This document shows positions 1-9,769 of a stretch of DNA of 64,000 bases, piece after piece. The number at the start of each line of letters is the position of its first letter. Position 1 is the first letter of the stretch. The notes under the pieces were generated by a model. It made no database searches, had not been told where the DNA came from, and saw only the letters and a list, made by a program, of their open reading frames with translations. Location of the stretch: positions 35,299 to 99,298 of the forward strand of contig JAHPYZ010000001.1 of NCBI GenBank assembly GCA_019058425.1. Reading direction: 5' to 3'. The stretch comes from Promethearchaeota archaeon. GTDB taxonomy: Archaea; Asgardarchaeota; Lokiarchaeia; Sigyniarchaeales; SOKP01. The translations under genes and the position numbers were made by a program.

Positions 1-249
1 AAACCAAAAAATAATGTAGTTAAACCAGGAAATGGAATCCAATATAATGCGTTGGTAGATTTAAAATCTACACCATTTAAGTTTATTAATGGAGAAGAAA
101 TTCTTCCTGGAAGCTCCGGGATAGTTATTATGAAATTTGACAAACTTGTTTATCATAATGGCTCTGGATTAAAAGGAATTATAACAGATTTGAATCGATT
201 TGATAATAAACTGAGAATCATAGGATATTTTAATCAATTATCAAACTAA
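1..249 (+). CDS. C-terminal part of an unknown protein, cut by the window edge
   Basis: The frame is open from the first base to a TAA at 247-249, so the 5' end lies outside the window. A TTG at 52 could be read as a start, but the residues before it continue the same style of sequence, so it is probably internal. The visible ~82 residues alternate short strands and turns (for example ILPGSSGIVI), suggesting a small beta domain, loosely like the beta-barrel domains at the C-end of translation-factor-type GTPases. I do not recognise the family. Confidence 0.5.
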   Translation, partial: KPKNNVVKPGNGIQYNALVDLKSTPFKFINGEEILPGSSGIVIMKFDKLVYHNGSGLKGIITDLNRFDNKLRIIGYFNQLSN

Positions 250-372
250 AAATTTTAAATTCCCCCTTATATCATACCAATTAAACATTCAATAAGAATA
301 CGTCAAGGATTATTAAAATTACTTGAATTTTTGTAATGCTACGACTTATCTCTATCTATTCTTTGATAGTAA

Positions 373-383
373 TTTATATAAAT
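373..383 (+). promoter_or_regulatory. TATA-like box before the DNA methylase gene
   Basis: TTTATATAAAT lies about 60 bases upstream of the ATG at 439 in a stretch with no gene. An archaeal start site about 25 bases downstream would give a leader of roughly 35 nt. Assigned by position and composition only. Confidence 0.35.
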
Positions 384-438
384 TTTAAATAAAATATTAT
401 TGTATAGAATTTGAATTTTTAATCTTTGATCATCGAAA

Positions 439-1503
439 ATGGATACTACTCATAAAATATTTTTCAAAAATTCATCAGATATGAGTGAAGTAGAATCTAA
501 TTCTGTAGATTTAATTATAACTTCACCACCTTATCCTATGATTGAGATGTGGGATCCATTATTTTCATCTTTAAATAGTGAGATCAAGCAAGCACTTGAA
601 GAAGGGGCAGGTAGAAGGGCGTTTAATCTAATGCATAACGAACTTGATAAAGTATGGAAGGAGGTAACCCGAGTGTTAAAAACGGGAGGAATTATATGTA
701 TAAATATTGGAGATGCGACAAGGAAAATTGGAAAAAATTTTCAATTATATCCTAATCATGTCAAAATTGCCAATTCATTCTTATCTCATAAATTCATAGA
801 ACTACCGAGTATCTTATGGAGAAAACCAACAAATAGTCCAAATAAATTCATGGGCTCTGGTATGCTTCCTCCTAACGCCTATGTTACTCTTGAACATGAA
901 CATATTTTGATTTTTAGGAAAGGAAAATTTAAGCGAGATTTTCCACCTAAATTGAAAAATAGATATCACAGCGCTTTCTTCTGGGAAGAAAGAAACAAAT
1001 GGTTTTCAAATCTCTGGGAAGATATAAAAGGGACTTCTCAGAATCTAGAAATTAACAAAAATAATCAATCTAAATTAAGAGACCGATCAGCTTCCTATCC
1101 TTTAGAATTACCCTATCGTTTAATCAATATGTTTTCATTATATAACGATACAGTTTTAGATCCATTCTGGGGAACAGGTACAACAACATTAACTGCGATG
1201 ATTTCTGCACGAAATTCAATTGGGTATGAAATTAATTCTGAATTCATGGAAATATTTAAACATAATATAAAAAAAATCAAACAACTCAATAATATAATTA
1301 ATACAAAAAGATTGAACAATCATCTTGAATTTATAAGAAATAGAATGGAGAATGTTAAAGATGTCAAATATACTTCAGTTCACTATAACTTTCCTGTTAT
1401 TACAAAGCAAGAGATTGAACTTTTATTATATTCTATAAAAAATACTCGTAAATATGAGAAAAATTTAGTTGTGGACTATGAAAAATTTAAATTTGAATGT
1501 TAA
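439..1503 (+). CDS. DNA methyltransferase, beta-class (probably N4-cytosine)
   Basis: The catalytic motif TSPPYP lies near residues 28-33 and the AdoMet-binding motif DPFWGTGTT near residues 241-249. Catalytic motif first and FxGxG second is the beta-class order; SPPY rather than NPPY favours N4-cytosine over N6-adenine, though this does not prove the target base. At 354 residues it has full family length, with the target-recognition region between the motifs. No restriction endonuclease is adjacent; the next genes are on the other strand. A second, unrelated methylase lies 2.5 kb downstream. It is either a solitary methylase or half of a system whose nuclease I cannot recognise. Confidence 0.85.
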   Translation: MDTTHKIFFKNSSDMSEVESNSVDLIITSPPYPMIEMWDPLFSSLNSEIKQALEEGAGRRAFNLMHNELDKVWKEVTRVLKTGGIICINIGDATRKIGKNFQLYPNHVKIANSFLSHKFIELPSILWRKPTNSPNKFMGSGMLPPNAYVTLEHEHILIFRKGKFKRDFPPKLKNRYHSAFFWEERNKWFSNLWEDIKGTSQNLEINKNNQSKLRDRSASYPLELPYRLINMFSLYNDTVLDPFWGTGTTTLTAMISARNSIGYEINSEFMEIFKHNIKKIKQLNNIINTKRLNNHLEFIRNRMENVKDVKYTSVHYNFPVITKQEIELLLYSIKNTRKYEKNLVVDYEKFKFEC

Positions 1504-1693
1504 GCAGATTCTAAAAACATACTTGAAGAAGCATACTTTAATTTAAAAACATCAGAAAAATAAAAAATAAAATTACGGTTAAATATCTGTGATTATTATT
1601 TTATTAATTTTAGAAATCCTTTCTCGAGCAGAGTCTTCCTCAAATAACTTCCCATTAGAGGCTTTTTTATTTGAGTCATTAAAATGGATTCTT

Positions 1694-2554
1694 TTAATCA
1701 CAATCTTCGGCTTGTTGGAGATTAATCTTTATGAATGCTTCTTCTTGAAGATTACGTTGTTCTGATTTCACAGATCGATTAACTTGATGTAAATGTTTCA
1801 TTGCATTATTTTTTCCTTCTTTAATATTTTCAATTAATTCTTCTTTACTGAAACCCCCGGAAAGTACTAGAGCTGTTTGAAAAGTGTGTTCTGGTTCTAA
1901 AGTCATAAATTCAATTTGTAATGCTGATAAAATTTCACCTTCTCCTTTATATAAAGTATTAGAGAGATTCATATTATTTGGATCTATTTTGAAATCATTA
2001 GTTAAACAAGACTCATAGTTTGTTGATTTAGATATTGGAGAAAAACCACCATATAAGCCAGTATGGTCATATTGGTAAATAATGTCATTTTCTTCATCGT
2101 ATCCAGATATATCATTATCATAACCTGCAAGACCGTTTATATCAAAATCAAAAACAAAATACATAGAAAAATCTTTCAACGCGAAATCAGAAATATTTTT
2201 TATTGTGAAAAAAGTATTAATATAAGGTACTTTAGGAGGATTGAAAATATCTTTGTATACCCGAACAAATTGTTTTTTTTCTAAAGGAATTGATTGAATT
2301 CTCTTTTCTTGAACCAAATTTTTAAGATACTCTGTAATATTAAAATCTAGAGTAATTCTACTTATACTTTTGCCTGTACGTGTATTTACCATATTATAGA
2401 TTGGTGTTGGTTCTACATTTTTAAGAACAACTGGAAGAGTTCCAATTTTTTTCCCTTCTAATTTAAAACTGAACCATGGTCCTGTTAAATTTTGTTCACT
2501 AAGATAAATAAGATAATTTCCCTTGTATGTCAGATCTTTAATTGAAAAACCCAT
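1694..2554 (-). CDS. Hypothetical protein, 286 aa
   Basis: I do not recognise the family. There is no signal peptide or membrane segment. The N-terminal two thirds look like a beta-rich domain with an Asp/Asn/Gly-rich middle (FVFDFDINGLAGYDNDISGY near residues 130-150), and the C-terminal 60 residues are charged helix ending in QAEDCD. It stands alone between the methylase and the roadblock-GTPase gene with ordinary base composition. The ATG at 2554 is the first good start. Confidence 0.6.
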   Translation of the reverse strand: MGFSIKDLTYKGNYLIYLSEQNLTGPWFSFKLEGKKIGTLPVVLKNVEPTPIYNMVNTRTGKSISRITLDFNITEYLKNLVQEKRIQSIPLEKKQFVRVYKDIFNPPKVPYINTFFTIKNISDFALKDFSMYFVFDFDINGLAGYDNDISGYDEENDIIYQYDHTGLYGGFSPISKSTNYESCLTNDFKIDPNNMNLSNTLYKGEGEILSALQIEFMTLEPEHTFQTALVLSGGFSKEELIENIKEGKNNAMKHLHQVNRSVKSEQRNLQEEAFIKINLQQAEDCD

Positions 2555-2720
2555 AACATATCCACGTGTATTTCAAGTAGCGAGCACATCATGCCAATGA
2601 ACTTTTAAAACTATCTTTTTTTAACCTCCTCTTATTTAATTTAAATTCTAATATTAGATTGAATTGGTTTATTAATTATTAAAAGAAAGAAAATTCATAA
2701 AAAAGTTTGGATTAATAAGT

Positions 2721-3704
2721 TTAAAGAGATTCTACTACTCTATAAGCAATATATAAGAACGCGTCATTAACATTCTCACCTGTTAAAGCTGATGTAAGAA
2801 TATAATGAAAGTCGAATTGCTTGGCAATTGACTTTATAGCATCTTCACTTATTACAATATTATCTGCCAAATCAGATTTATTTCCAACTATAATAATTGG
2901 AATATTTCGCTTAACTGATTTTTTAATATCCTCAAACCATTTTTCAATACTATTCAAATTACCTGCTCGGGTTCTATCTATTACTATAAATGCAGCGTTA
3001 GCACCATTATAGAATTTAGCTCTATACGGAGCCATTTGTTGTACCTGTCCTCCAATATCCCAGATTATAAAGTTCATTTTAGTTTTTTCACTTAACAATA
3101 CTGTCTTTTTGCTTATTTGAACTCCTATAGTTGAGATATAATCTCTTTCAAACTTGTTTTCAACAAATCTTCTAATCAAAGATGTTTTCCCTACAGAATA
3201 ATCACCTGTTAGAATGATCTTATTGGAGTATTCTCCTGATATATTTGGAAGTTGCCCTCCTCTAGTTTTTGATAATGCTTTGATTATCTCTGGAATTTTT
3301 GGGGAAACATCCACATTTCCTTCCAGAACTAATTCCACTTTAGATGCAATATGTTCCGAATAAACTTTCAATTCAATATCTGTCGTTTTTTGTTCTGCTA
3401 CAGTAGTTAGAATTGAATTAGGTCCCATTGAACTGAATACAAATTTCTTGTCTCCAGTTGACGTAATATTGAAAAAGCTGTCAGTTGTTCCAAATTCAAC
3501 TTTAATTCGGTCAATTAAAGAATCTAACATTGCTGAAATTGCACCAATTATCTCATCAGATTCGTTTTCATTTTCTTGTTTAGATTCAGAAGCAATAATA
3601 AAACCATTTCTATCACATATAGCTATACCTAATATCCCCTCTACATCATTGGAATAGTTTTTTAATATTTCTTCTAACAACTCTGTGCTTGGAAGCCTCT
3701 CCAT
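2721..3704 (-). CDS. Roadblock/LC7 domain fused to a Rab-like small GTPase
   Basis: Residues 1-130 resemble a roadblock/LC7 domain: a helix, the strand pair GILGIAICDRNGFIIAS, a long helix (ISAMLDSLIDRIK), then further strands. Residues 160-327 are a Ras-superfamily G domain: P-loop GDYSVGKTS (167-175), switch-I Thr in STIGVQ, G3 DIGGQ (216-220), G4 NKSD (275-278), G5 TSA (304-306). There is no C-terminal prenylation cysteine. Separate roadblock proteins such as bacterial MglB act on a partner GTPase (MglA); here the two are one chain, so regulation in cis or control of dimerisation is likely (inference). An AAGGTGAT ribosome site just before the ATG at 3704 supports this start. Confidence 0.85.
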   Translation of the reverse strand: MERLPSTELLEEILKNYSNDVEGILGIAICDRNGFIIASESKQENENESDEIIGAISAMLDSLIDRIKVEFGTTDSFFNITSTGDKKFVFSSMGPNSILTTVAEQKTTDIELKVYSEHIASKVELVLEGNVDVSPKIPEIIKALSKTRGGQLPNISGEYSNKIILTGDYSVGKTSLIRRFVENKFERDYISTIGVQISKKTVLLSEKTKMNFIIWDIGGQVQQMAPYRAKFYNGANAAFIVIDRTRAGNLNSIEKWFEDIKKSVKRNIPIIIVGNKSDLADNIVISEDAIKSIAKQFDFHYILTSALTGENVNDAFLYIAYRVVESL

Positions 3705-3850
3705 AGGTATTTCATCACCTTATTTGAGTTATTATGAATATAATATCTCTAAATAATAAATATATGTATTGAGGTAATATGATAATCATATTTCGGAAAA
3801 TATCACCGTACCATATTATTTTTAATATCGAATTTTATCATCATTTAATT

Positions 3851-4018
3851 ATGATAGAATCTTCACATTCAGATCCAGATATTGTAAAGTATGAGGAAAA
3901 TATTACAAGAATTTTAGATAGAGCGGTTAAACTCTTTAAAAGAACCAATCTAGATGAACTTGCTGATAAATGGGATAGAATTTTAAAAACTTATAGCTCG
4001 AAAAAAAAAGTTCACTAA
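3851..4018 (+). CDS. Small helical protein, 55 aa, unknown
   Basis: Starting at the ATG at 3851 the product is acidic at the N-end (MIESSHSDPDIVKYEEN) and then a single amphipathic helical stretch ending in SSKKKVH. An ATG at 3779 in the same frame would add 24 hydrophobic, His-rich residues that look like translated upstream DNA, so the shorter start is preferred. It is divergent from the roadblock-GTPase gene. It could be a small adaptor; no family recognised. Confidence 0.5.
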   Translation: MIESSHSDPDIVKYEENITRILDRAVKLFKRTNLDELADKWDRILKTYSSKKKVH

Positions 4019-4034
4019 AGAAATCACATCAATT

Positions 4035-5906
4035 CTAGCTATTCATGGAAGTCAAATAATTCATTATATACTTTTGAGTCTTATCCGAAATCTGATATAA
4101 ATCAAAAACTAATAAATCAAGTTTTCTTTGGAGATGTTCTATTTCCTTTTGCTCCTTTAAATGCATTTTTATATATTCTATTATTTTTTTAGCTATTTCT
4201 TTTTGATTATCAGAAATTGGGACTAGAATGGGGAACTCTTTTATTTTTTCAATCAAAATTCTTGGAAATAATTTTTTATATGTTCCAAAAGATTTAATGA
4301 AGTAATATGATAATAGAGTGGAATTAATTAGACCTAACAGATAGTAATTGTTAAATTCAGGTATAGGAGATTTCTGAATTTTTAAATTATAAAATGACTG
4401 GGACGTTAAGGATAGATCCTTATCATATGTTGCACAAATTCTACCATTTTGGTTAATTTGTCTTATTATAATTCGATCTTCATAGTTTGAAAACTCCTTA
4501 TAATTTATTCCTACTTTAGACGTATCTATAAATTTATAATGTATTTTCTGATAACGCTGTATTGAATAAAGATATAATTTTAAATCATTATTCTTCGATT
4601 GATCTGGCTTTGTATCATGAATTATTTTTTCAATATTCTGTTTATCTAAGAGTGATTTACATTGAGTGCATTTTAATGATTTCTTTGGGATCGGTAAATA
4701 TTTATTACACTTTTCGCAAAATATTATCTCTCCTGCTTTAGATAACTCAACTCCTCTACTCAATTTATAATGAATACCATATTTTATGCTAAGGTCCTTA
4801 AGTTTAGGGAAATTTGTATTTAAATTCTTAAGAATTAATGTATCTTTATTATTCAAATGTATTAAGAATTTATAACCCCAATTTTCAATATTCTTTTGAG
4901 GGACAAATCTTTCATGTTGATTTGATATTTTGATTTTAAATTGGTTTTTTTCCCTTTCTAATGCATTATTTTCTTTTTCTAGAATGATAATAATATTTGA
5001 AACGATAGGATCATCAAATTTAGGGCCTATGTAATAGATTTCCTTGATTTTTGATGTATTATAGATATATTCTCTTATAATAGACCGATAAGAGAGAGCT
5101 AATAATGAATCTGGAACAATATAACCTAATAAACCTCCATCATTTAATATTTTCAATCCAAGTTCCATAAAAATCTGATAATAATCATATTGACCAGTTA
5201 TAGTTTCAAAACTTCTATTTTCAAGGATTTTTCTTTGATTACGTGGAATATCTCTAATAAATAAATATGGAGGATTTCCTACAACATAATCATACTTTTC
5301 TGTTTTACCTATATTTAGTGAATCATGATTAAAAATATTGAAGAAGGGTAGTTGATAGTTAGGATTGGATTCTTGGATAACTTTTAAAATTTCAAATAAG
5401 ACGTAGTGAATATTCACCTGACATAAAATGCAGGCAATTCTACTAATATCAACTCCATAAATATTATTTTTAATACTTGAAATAACTGTTTTGGCTTCTT
5501 CAATCGTTAATTCAGAAATTCTTTTTCGATTATAAATTTGAAGCCATCTATTAATCAATCTTCTAATAGCTTGAATAATAAAACTTCCAGATCCACAACT
5601 AATATCAATTACCTTTTTGGTTTCAATCTCTCTGAAATAAGTATATCCTACGCTATCTAAGATATAATTTACTATTGCTATAGGAGTATAAAATTCACCG
5701 AACTTTTTTTTTTCTTTATGATTTCGCACATTTTCATACAAACTAATAATATCATCATCATTTAGATGATTTTTATTTAAAAAACTTAGATTTCTAAAAA
5801 CTTCATTAAGAAAGATCTGCTCAACTTGATTATCATTGACTATATCATAAAAACTCTTTAAATTACGAATGATATCCTTATCTAAATAATCAATGAATTC
5901 TTTCAT
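4035..5906 (-). CDS. Eco57I/TaqI-like N6-adenine DNA methyltransferase
   Basis: Residues 60-280 form a gamma-class adenine methylase: FGEFYTP (70-75), AdoMet motif DISCGSGSF (101-109), catalytic NPPY (211-214). The C-terminal half looks like a TaqI/Eco57I target-recognition region, with a four-cysteine zinc ribbon near residues 390-412 (CxxC and CxxC 14-15 residues apart). The N-terminal ~60 residues are helical and too short for the PD-(D/E)XK nuclease carried by true type IIG enzymes, so cleavage activity is unlikely in this chain. With the methylase at 439-1503 it makes two methylases and no recognised nuclease within 6 kb. Confidence 0.85.
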   Translation of the reverse strand: MKEFIDYLDKDIIRNLKSFYDIVNDNQVEQIFLNEVFRNLSFLNKNHLNDDDIISLYENVRNHKEKKKFGEFYTPIAIVNYILDSVGYTYFREIETKKVIDISCGSGSFIIQAIRRLINRWLQIYNRKRISELTIEEAKTVISSIKNNIYGVDISRIACILCQVNIHYVLFEILKVIQESNPNYQLPFFNIFNHDSLNIGKTEKYDYVVGNPPYLFIRDIPRNQRKILENRSFETITGQYDYYQIFMELGLKILNDGGLLGYIVPDSLLALSYRSIIREYIYNTSKIKEIYYIGPKFDDPIVSNIIIILEKENNALEREKNQFKIKISNQHERFVPQKNIENWGYKFLIHLNNKDTLILKNLNTNFPKLKDLSIKYGIHYKLSRGVELSKAGEIIFCEKCNKYLPIPKKSLKCTQCKSLLDKQNIEKIIHDTKPDQSKNNDLKLYLYSIQRYQKIHYKFIDTSKVGINYKEFSNYEDRIIIRQINQNGRICATYDKDLSLTSQSFYNLKIQKSPIPEFNNYYLLGLINSTLLSYYFIKSFGTYKKLFPRILIEKIKEFPILVPISDNQKEIAKKIIEYIKMHLKEQKEIEHLQRKLDLLVFDLYQISDKTQKYIMNYLTSMNS

Positions 5907-6121
5907 TTAAAACTGTAAAATGGAATTGTTTTTTTAAAAATTAAATCATAAGAGTATTTCATTTTTTTTATTTGTAATTTAATAGTTGTAATTATATGCG
6001 GAGAAATTGTAATTAAATTGAAGATTTAAGAAATTGAGAAAGAAACTCTAAAATATAGCAAATTTAAATAATATTACACTATTAGTTTTTTGGTGGAGTA
6101 AAAGGAATTCATAGATGTATA

Positions 6122-7222
6122 ATGATAATCGACATATTTCTGATCACAACTTCAATAATTATTTCTATGATAGGGATTGGATTTCTCTATGTTAATCGAA
6201 GAAATTTTGGTAGTAGGGCGACTGTCTTTTTTAATGGGTTAATATATATAACTCTAGGTCTCTTATTTTTCACATTTTTCTTTTTATCTTCAGAAGTATA
6301 TTTCATAGAAGATTCTGCACTAATTTTCTGGTACATTTCGATAATTTTCTGGATATTTTCTGTAAGTTTACTAGGTGTTATACATAAATATATTATCAAT
6401 TTTGAAAAAAAAGCAGTTTTATCAACTCTCTTTTATTCACTTATGATCGGGATAATCTTAGGGCTGTGTTTTATTCCGGATTCTTTTACAATTCAATTAA
6501 ATTATGGTTCCTATAGTTATACTTTCGAAGACCAACTGCTTTTATTTTTTATTTTAAATTACAATATAATAATAATTGGTATAATGGGCTATAATCTCAT
6601 AAAATATTTTAACAGAATTCGAAATGATAAATCAAGAAAATTGTTAATTACTCTTACATCGGAATTTTCTATTATTATAGCCATCTATTCTTTGTATATC
6701 TTTACTCAATTATTCTTGTTCAAGTATCTTTATTCTATAGTTTATTTAATAGGAGCGTGCTTTGTTTCCTACTCTCTAATTAAAAAACCATTTCTCTTTA
6801 TTGAACTTACTAATAAAATATATGATTTCATAATCTTTCATAGGAGCGGGATCCTATTATACTCCTATAATTTCGAAACTGGTAAAGAGATTGAAGAATC
6901 TATCTTGAAAGGCTCAATACTGATAGGAATTAACCACATTCTTTCCAATTTAATTAATAAAAAAGATCAATTAGGTCTTATAAGGATGCAGAACAGAGAT
7001 ATTATTCTAGAATATGATAACAATCATGGATATGCTTTATTATTAACTACTAATCATAAAAATGCATATATAGATAATGCTGTATCCAATTTTATGAAGA
7101 AATTTACTGGATTAAATCGAGAAAGATTGCAGAAACTGAGTGGTCTTATTGATATCTCAGAATTTAGAAATGCAAAGGATATAATATTAGAATTTTTTGA
7201 GCCTTTTATCATTAAAGATTGA
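6122..7222 (+). CDS. 7TM membrane protein with C-terminal longin/roadblock-like domain (copy 1)
   Basis: Seven hydrophobic segments fill residues 1-225 in the layout of 7TM sensor regions found in bacterial and archaeal receptors. After ELTNKIYDF, residues ~230-366 form a soluble domain of strand-strand (IIFHRSGILLYSY), helix (GSILIGINHILSNLI), strands and a final helix, the order expected of longin/roadblock-type folds. No kinase, HAMP or GGDEF output domain is present. In eukaryotes and Asgard archaea such folds regulate small GTPases, so a receptor signalling to a GTPase is plausible but inferred. A diverged copy follows 211 bases downstream. Confidence 0.7.
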   Translation: MIIDIFLITTSIIISMIGIGFLYVNRRNFGSRATVFFNGLIYITLGLLFFTFFFLSSEVYFIEDSALIFWYISIIFWIFSVSLLGVIHKYIINFEKKAVLSTLFYSLMIGIILGLCFIPDSFTIQLNYGSYSYTFEDQLLLFFILNYNIIIIGIMGYNLIKYFNRIRNDKSRKLLITLTSEFSIIIAIYSLYIFTQLFLFKYLYSIVYLIGACFVSYSLIKKPFLFIELTNKIYDFIIFHRSGILLYSYNFETGKEIEESILKGSILIGINHILSNLINKKDQLGLIRMQNRDIILEYDNNHGYALLLTTNHKNAYIDNAVSNFMKKFTGLNRERLQKLSGLIDISEFRNAKDIILEFFEPFIIKD

Positions 7223-7433
7223 TATCTCTAAAATCAATTTAAAAGTAATAAATTTCTATATCCAAATAATGTCAAAGACGTATTCAGGAAAATTATCAAT
7301 AATAAAATAAAACTATATTTATGACCATATGTTCTATATTCAATAAGAACATTTCATTTAGTATAGTAGAAACCAAATAATAGATAAATGTAGAAACAGC
7401 AATTATTTTCATCTAAGAAATTAAAGGATTTAC

Positions 7434-8561
7434 ATGATTTTTCTAATAATTTTAATCACTGGATATATTTTCATGCTATCAGTTGGTGCATATACTTTAA
7501 TTCATATTTATAAACACCCTGAGGACTTTGGAATAAAATTAACATTCACATTAAATTTTTTAACAATATTCAATGCAATTTTCGTATATTCGACTCTTTT
7601 CATGATCTCTATTATATTTTTCTTTTCTTTTAATACGAATTTAGCCCTTTGGAAACTCTCTCTCATTTTTGGATTTATTGGTTTATTGTTAGTAGCGTTG
7701 ATTTATACATTCTTGAAAGAATATAAAAAAATTCCCTATTTCCCATTCTTGTATTTTACTATACTATTTGGTTTGTTAATTGGCTCCTTCTTTTCACCTG
7801 ATTCTGTTAATTTAATCCTAGTTTCGTCATCCAACTTGATATTAGATCCATCACAAATAATTTATTCATGTAATTTTTTAACTGGTTTAATTATCAGTTT
7901 ATTCCAATTTTCTTTTGTTATATATTTTTTCTCACTTTCTTATATGATATACAAAAGAGCTAGAAAGAGAGAAATCATTAAAGGTTTAACTATCAATACG
8001 TTTATTTTTGTAATACCTATGTTGATGTATGTTTTGTACATTACTTTCCAAATAACAATTCTAAGAGAATTGCATATTCTCTCATTGTGGTTCAATATTT
8101 TATTTATGTGTTATGTCTTGATAAAAAAACCTGAGTTGTTATTAGAGTTAACTAACAAAATTTATTATATCAATATTTATCATAAATCAGGAATTTTACT
8201 ATATTCTTATAAATTTGATATATCCAAAAATGAGATAGATTCAACTATATGGGGGAATATACTAATAGGAATCAATCACATCCTCTCTGAATTTGTAGAT
8301 CCAAAAGATCAGATTGAAGTACTTCAAACTGATAATTCAGATATTATAGTCAACTATGATCAAGTGGGATTTGCAGTGGTACTTATAACAAATCGTAAAA
8401 ATGCTATTTTAAAAAAACTGATGGAAACTTTTACAGTAGAATTCAAGAAGAAATACGCAAATGAATTAAATGAGATCCAAGACCTTAATAAATTAATCAA
8501 TGTTTCGGAATTCAAAGAGACAAAAGAAATTGTGGAAAATACTTTCCAAATATATCTCTAA
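7434..8561 (+). CDS. 7TM membrane protein with C-terminal longin/roadblock-like domain (copy 2)
   Basis: Paralogue of the preceding gene with the same layout: seven hydrophobic segments to about residue 230, then ELTNKIYYINIYHKSGILL opening the soluble domain. Shared landmarks are SGILLYSY, ILIGINHILS, DQ, NRKNA/NHKNA and ISEF/VSEF near the end. The membrane halves have diverged more than the soluble halves, which suggests different ligands but a shared output (inference). Same strand as copy 1, but the 211-base gap may hold its own promoter. Confidence 0.7.
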   Translation: MIFLIILITGYIFMLSVGAYTLIHIYKHPEDFGIKLTFTLNFLTIFNAIFVYSTLFMISIIFFFSFNTNLALWKLSLIFGFIGLLLVALIYTFLKEYKKIPYFPFLYFTILFGLLIGSFFSPDSVNLILVSSSNLILDPSQIIYSCNFLTGLIISLFQFSFVIYFFSLSYMIYKRARKREIIKGLTINTFIFVIPMLMYVLYITFQITILRELHILSLWFNILFMCYVLIKKPELLLELTNKIYYINIYHKSGILLYSYKFDISKNEIDSTIWGNILIGINHILSEFVDPKDQIEVLQTDNSDIIVNYDQVGFAVVLITNRKNAILKKLMETFTVEFKKKYANELNEIQDLNKLINVSEFKETKEIVENTFQIYL

Positions 8562-8681
8562 AAATTTATTTCAGCAAAATTGGACTACAAAAGTCTTATA
8601 TGAATTATAAATCATAACTTAATAAATATTTGAAATAATATCATATTAAAATTTAAAAAACTAAATTGGAGAAAATAATAA

Positions 8682-9275
8682 ATGTCTTTAAAGTTCTGCC
8701 CTAAGTGTGGGGGTGAATTAGAGCCTGATTCAAGGTACTGCGTTTCTTGTGGAGCAGATTTAGGTAAAAGAAAAGAAGTTACAGAAACACCTTATACAAG
8801 TTTTCCCGAGAAGAAGGTTCAAACTGTAAAAGTTACTCCAGGGGCTGTTGAATATGGAGATTTCTGGTCAAGACTCGTAGCTTTGATTATTGATGGTATA
8901 ATAATTGGTATAATCGGGTCAGTGATTTCTTGGATAGTCTTTTGGTGGGTTCCATTCAATATTTTTGATCCTTTCGGTGGATGGTGGTCAGTAGGTTTTC
9001 CATTAGATTGGTTAATAGGATTCATCTACTTTTGGGCAACTGATGTATATAACTCTGGTCAATCAGTTGGGAAGATGGCTATGAATTTAAGAACTGTAGA
9101 TGAAAAAACTCTTGATATTGCATCATCTGGTAATTATGCTGTAAATAACCTTTTAAAGCCTTCTGGTTTATTGATATTGGATTTAATAATTGGTATCTTA
9201 AAAGGCTCTGAGGAAAAAAATCAATATCGTATAATGCAACAAGTTTCAGAAACAGTTGTTATTAAGACAAAGTAG
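8682..9275 (+). CDS. Zinc-ribbon protein with RDD membrane domain
   Basis: The N-terminus carries a compact zinc ribbon (CPKCGGELEPDSRYCVSCG, residues 6-24), then a ~30-residue linker. The RDD-type membrane domain begins at about residue 60 (GDFWSRLVALIIDGIIIG) and includes the family signature around WATDVYNSGQSVGKMAMNLR. RDD proteins are small integral membrane proteins, some implicated in ion transport or envelope function; the role here cannot be told. It ends in TAG, showing that TAG is an ordinary stop in this genome. Confidence 0.8.
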   Translation: MSLKFCPKCGGELEPDSRYCVSCGADLGKRKEVTETPYTSFPEKKVQTVKVTPGAVEYGDFWSRLVALIIDGIIIGIIGSVISWIVFWWVPFNIFDPFGGWWSVGFPLDWLIGFIYFWATDVYNSGQSVGKMAMNLRTVDEKTLDIASSGNYAVNNLLKPSGLLILDLIIGILKGSEEKNQYRIMQQVSETVVIKTK

Positions 9276-9400
9276 AGATCCTTTCAAGTTTCAGAAATTT
9301 TAAATAAATTTTCTTTTTCTTACTTTTAATTCATTAGAAAACTATTACTATCTAAAGATTTATATAGCTATATTTTTATGATTAACCCGAGGTATTGAAA

Positions 9401-9610
9401 ATGGAAGTATTAGAATATCAACAAGATTCTGCATGGGCGAATGATTGGGCTGTTATAGTAGGGATTTTTGATACTATTGACCATTTAAACTTATTATTTA
9501 AAAAGCTGGATGTTACCTATTTAAGGGAAATACAGCAAAAAATGCTTATTCTAAATCTTGAGAAATATGCATGGTCCTTACAAAATTATATTATTGAAAA
9601 ATATTCCTAA
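9401..9610 (+). CDS. Small soluble protein, 69 aa, unknown
   Basis: The ATG at 9401 follows a GAGG ribosome site by eight bases; a TTG at 9395 in frame is less likely. The product is Trp-rich at the start (SAWANDWAVIVGIFD) and otherwise helical. No cysteines, signal or membrane segment. A TATA-like TTTATATAG lies about 40 bases upstream. No family recognised. Confidence 0.5.
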   Translation: MEVLEYQQDSAWANDWAVIVGIFDTIDHLNLLFKKLDVTYLREIQQKMLILNLEKYAWSLQNYIIEKYS

Positions 9611-9769
9611 ACAATCATATATAACAAAAATCATTCTATAGAAAAGATATTACCTAATCAGATTCTTATCCTATAAATTAAAAGGTAATATTTATAAAAA
9701 CTCAGATAGATATTAATTCTAATCTAATAATTTAATGAATAATTTTTGAGAAATGGTGAAATAGTTAAA

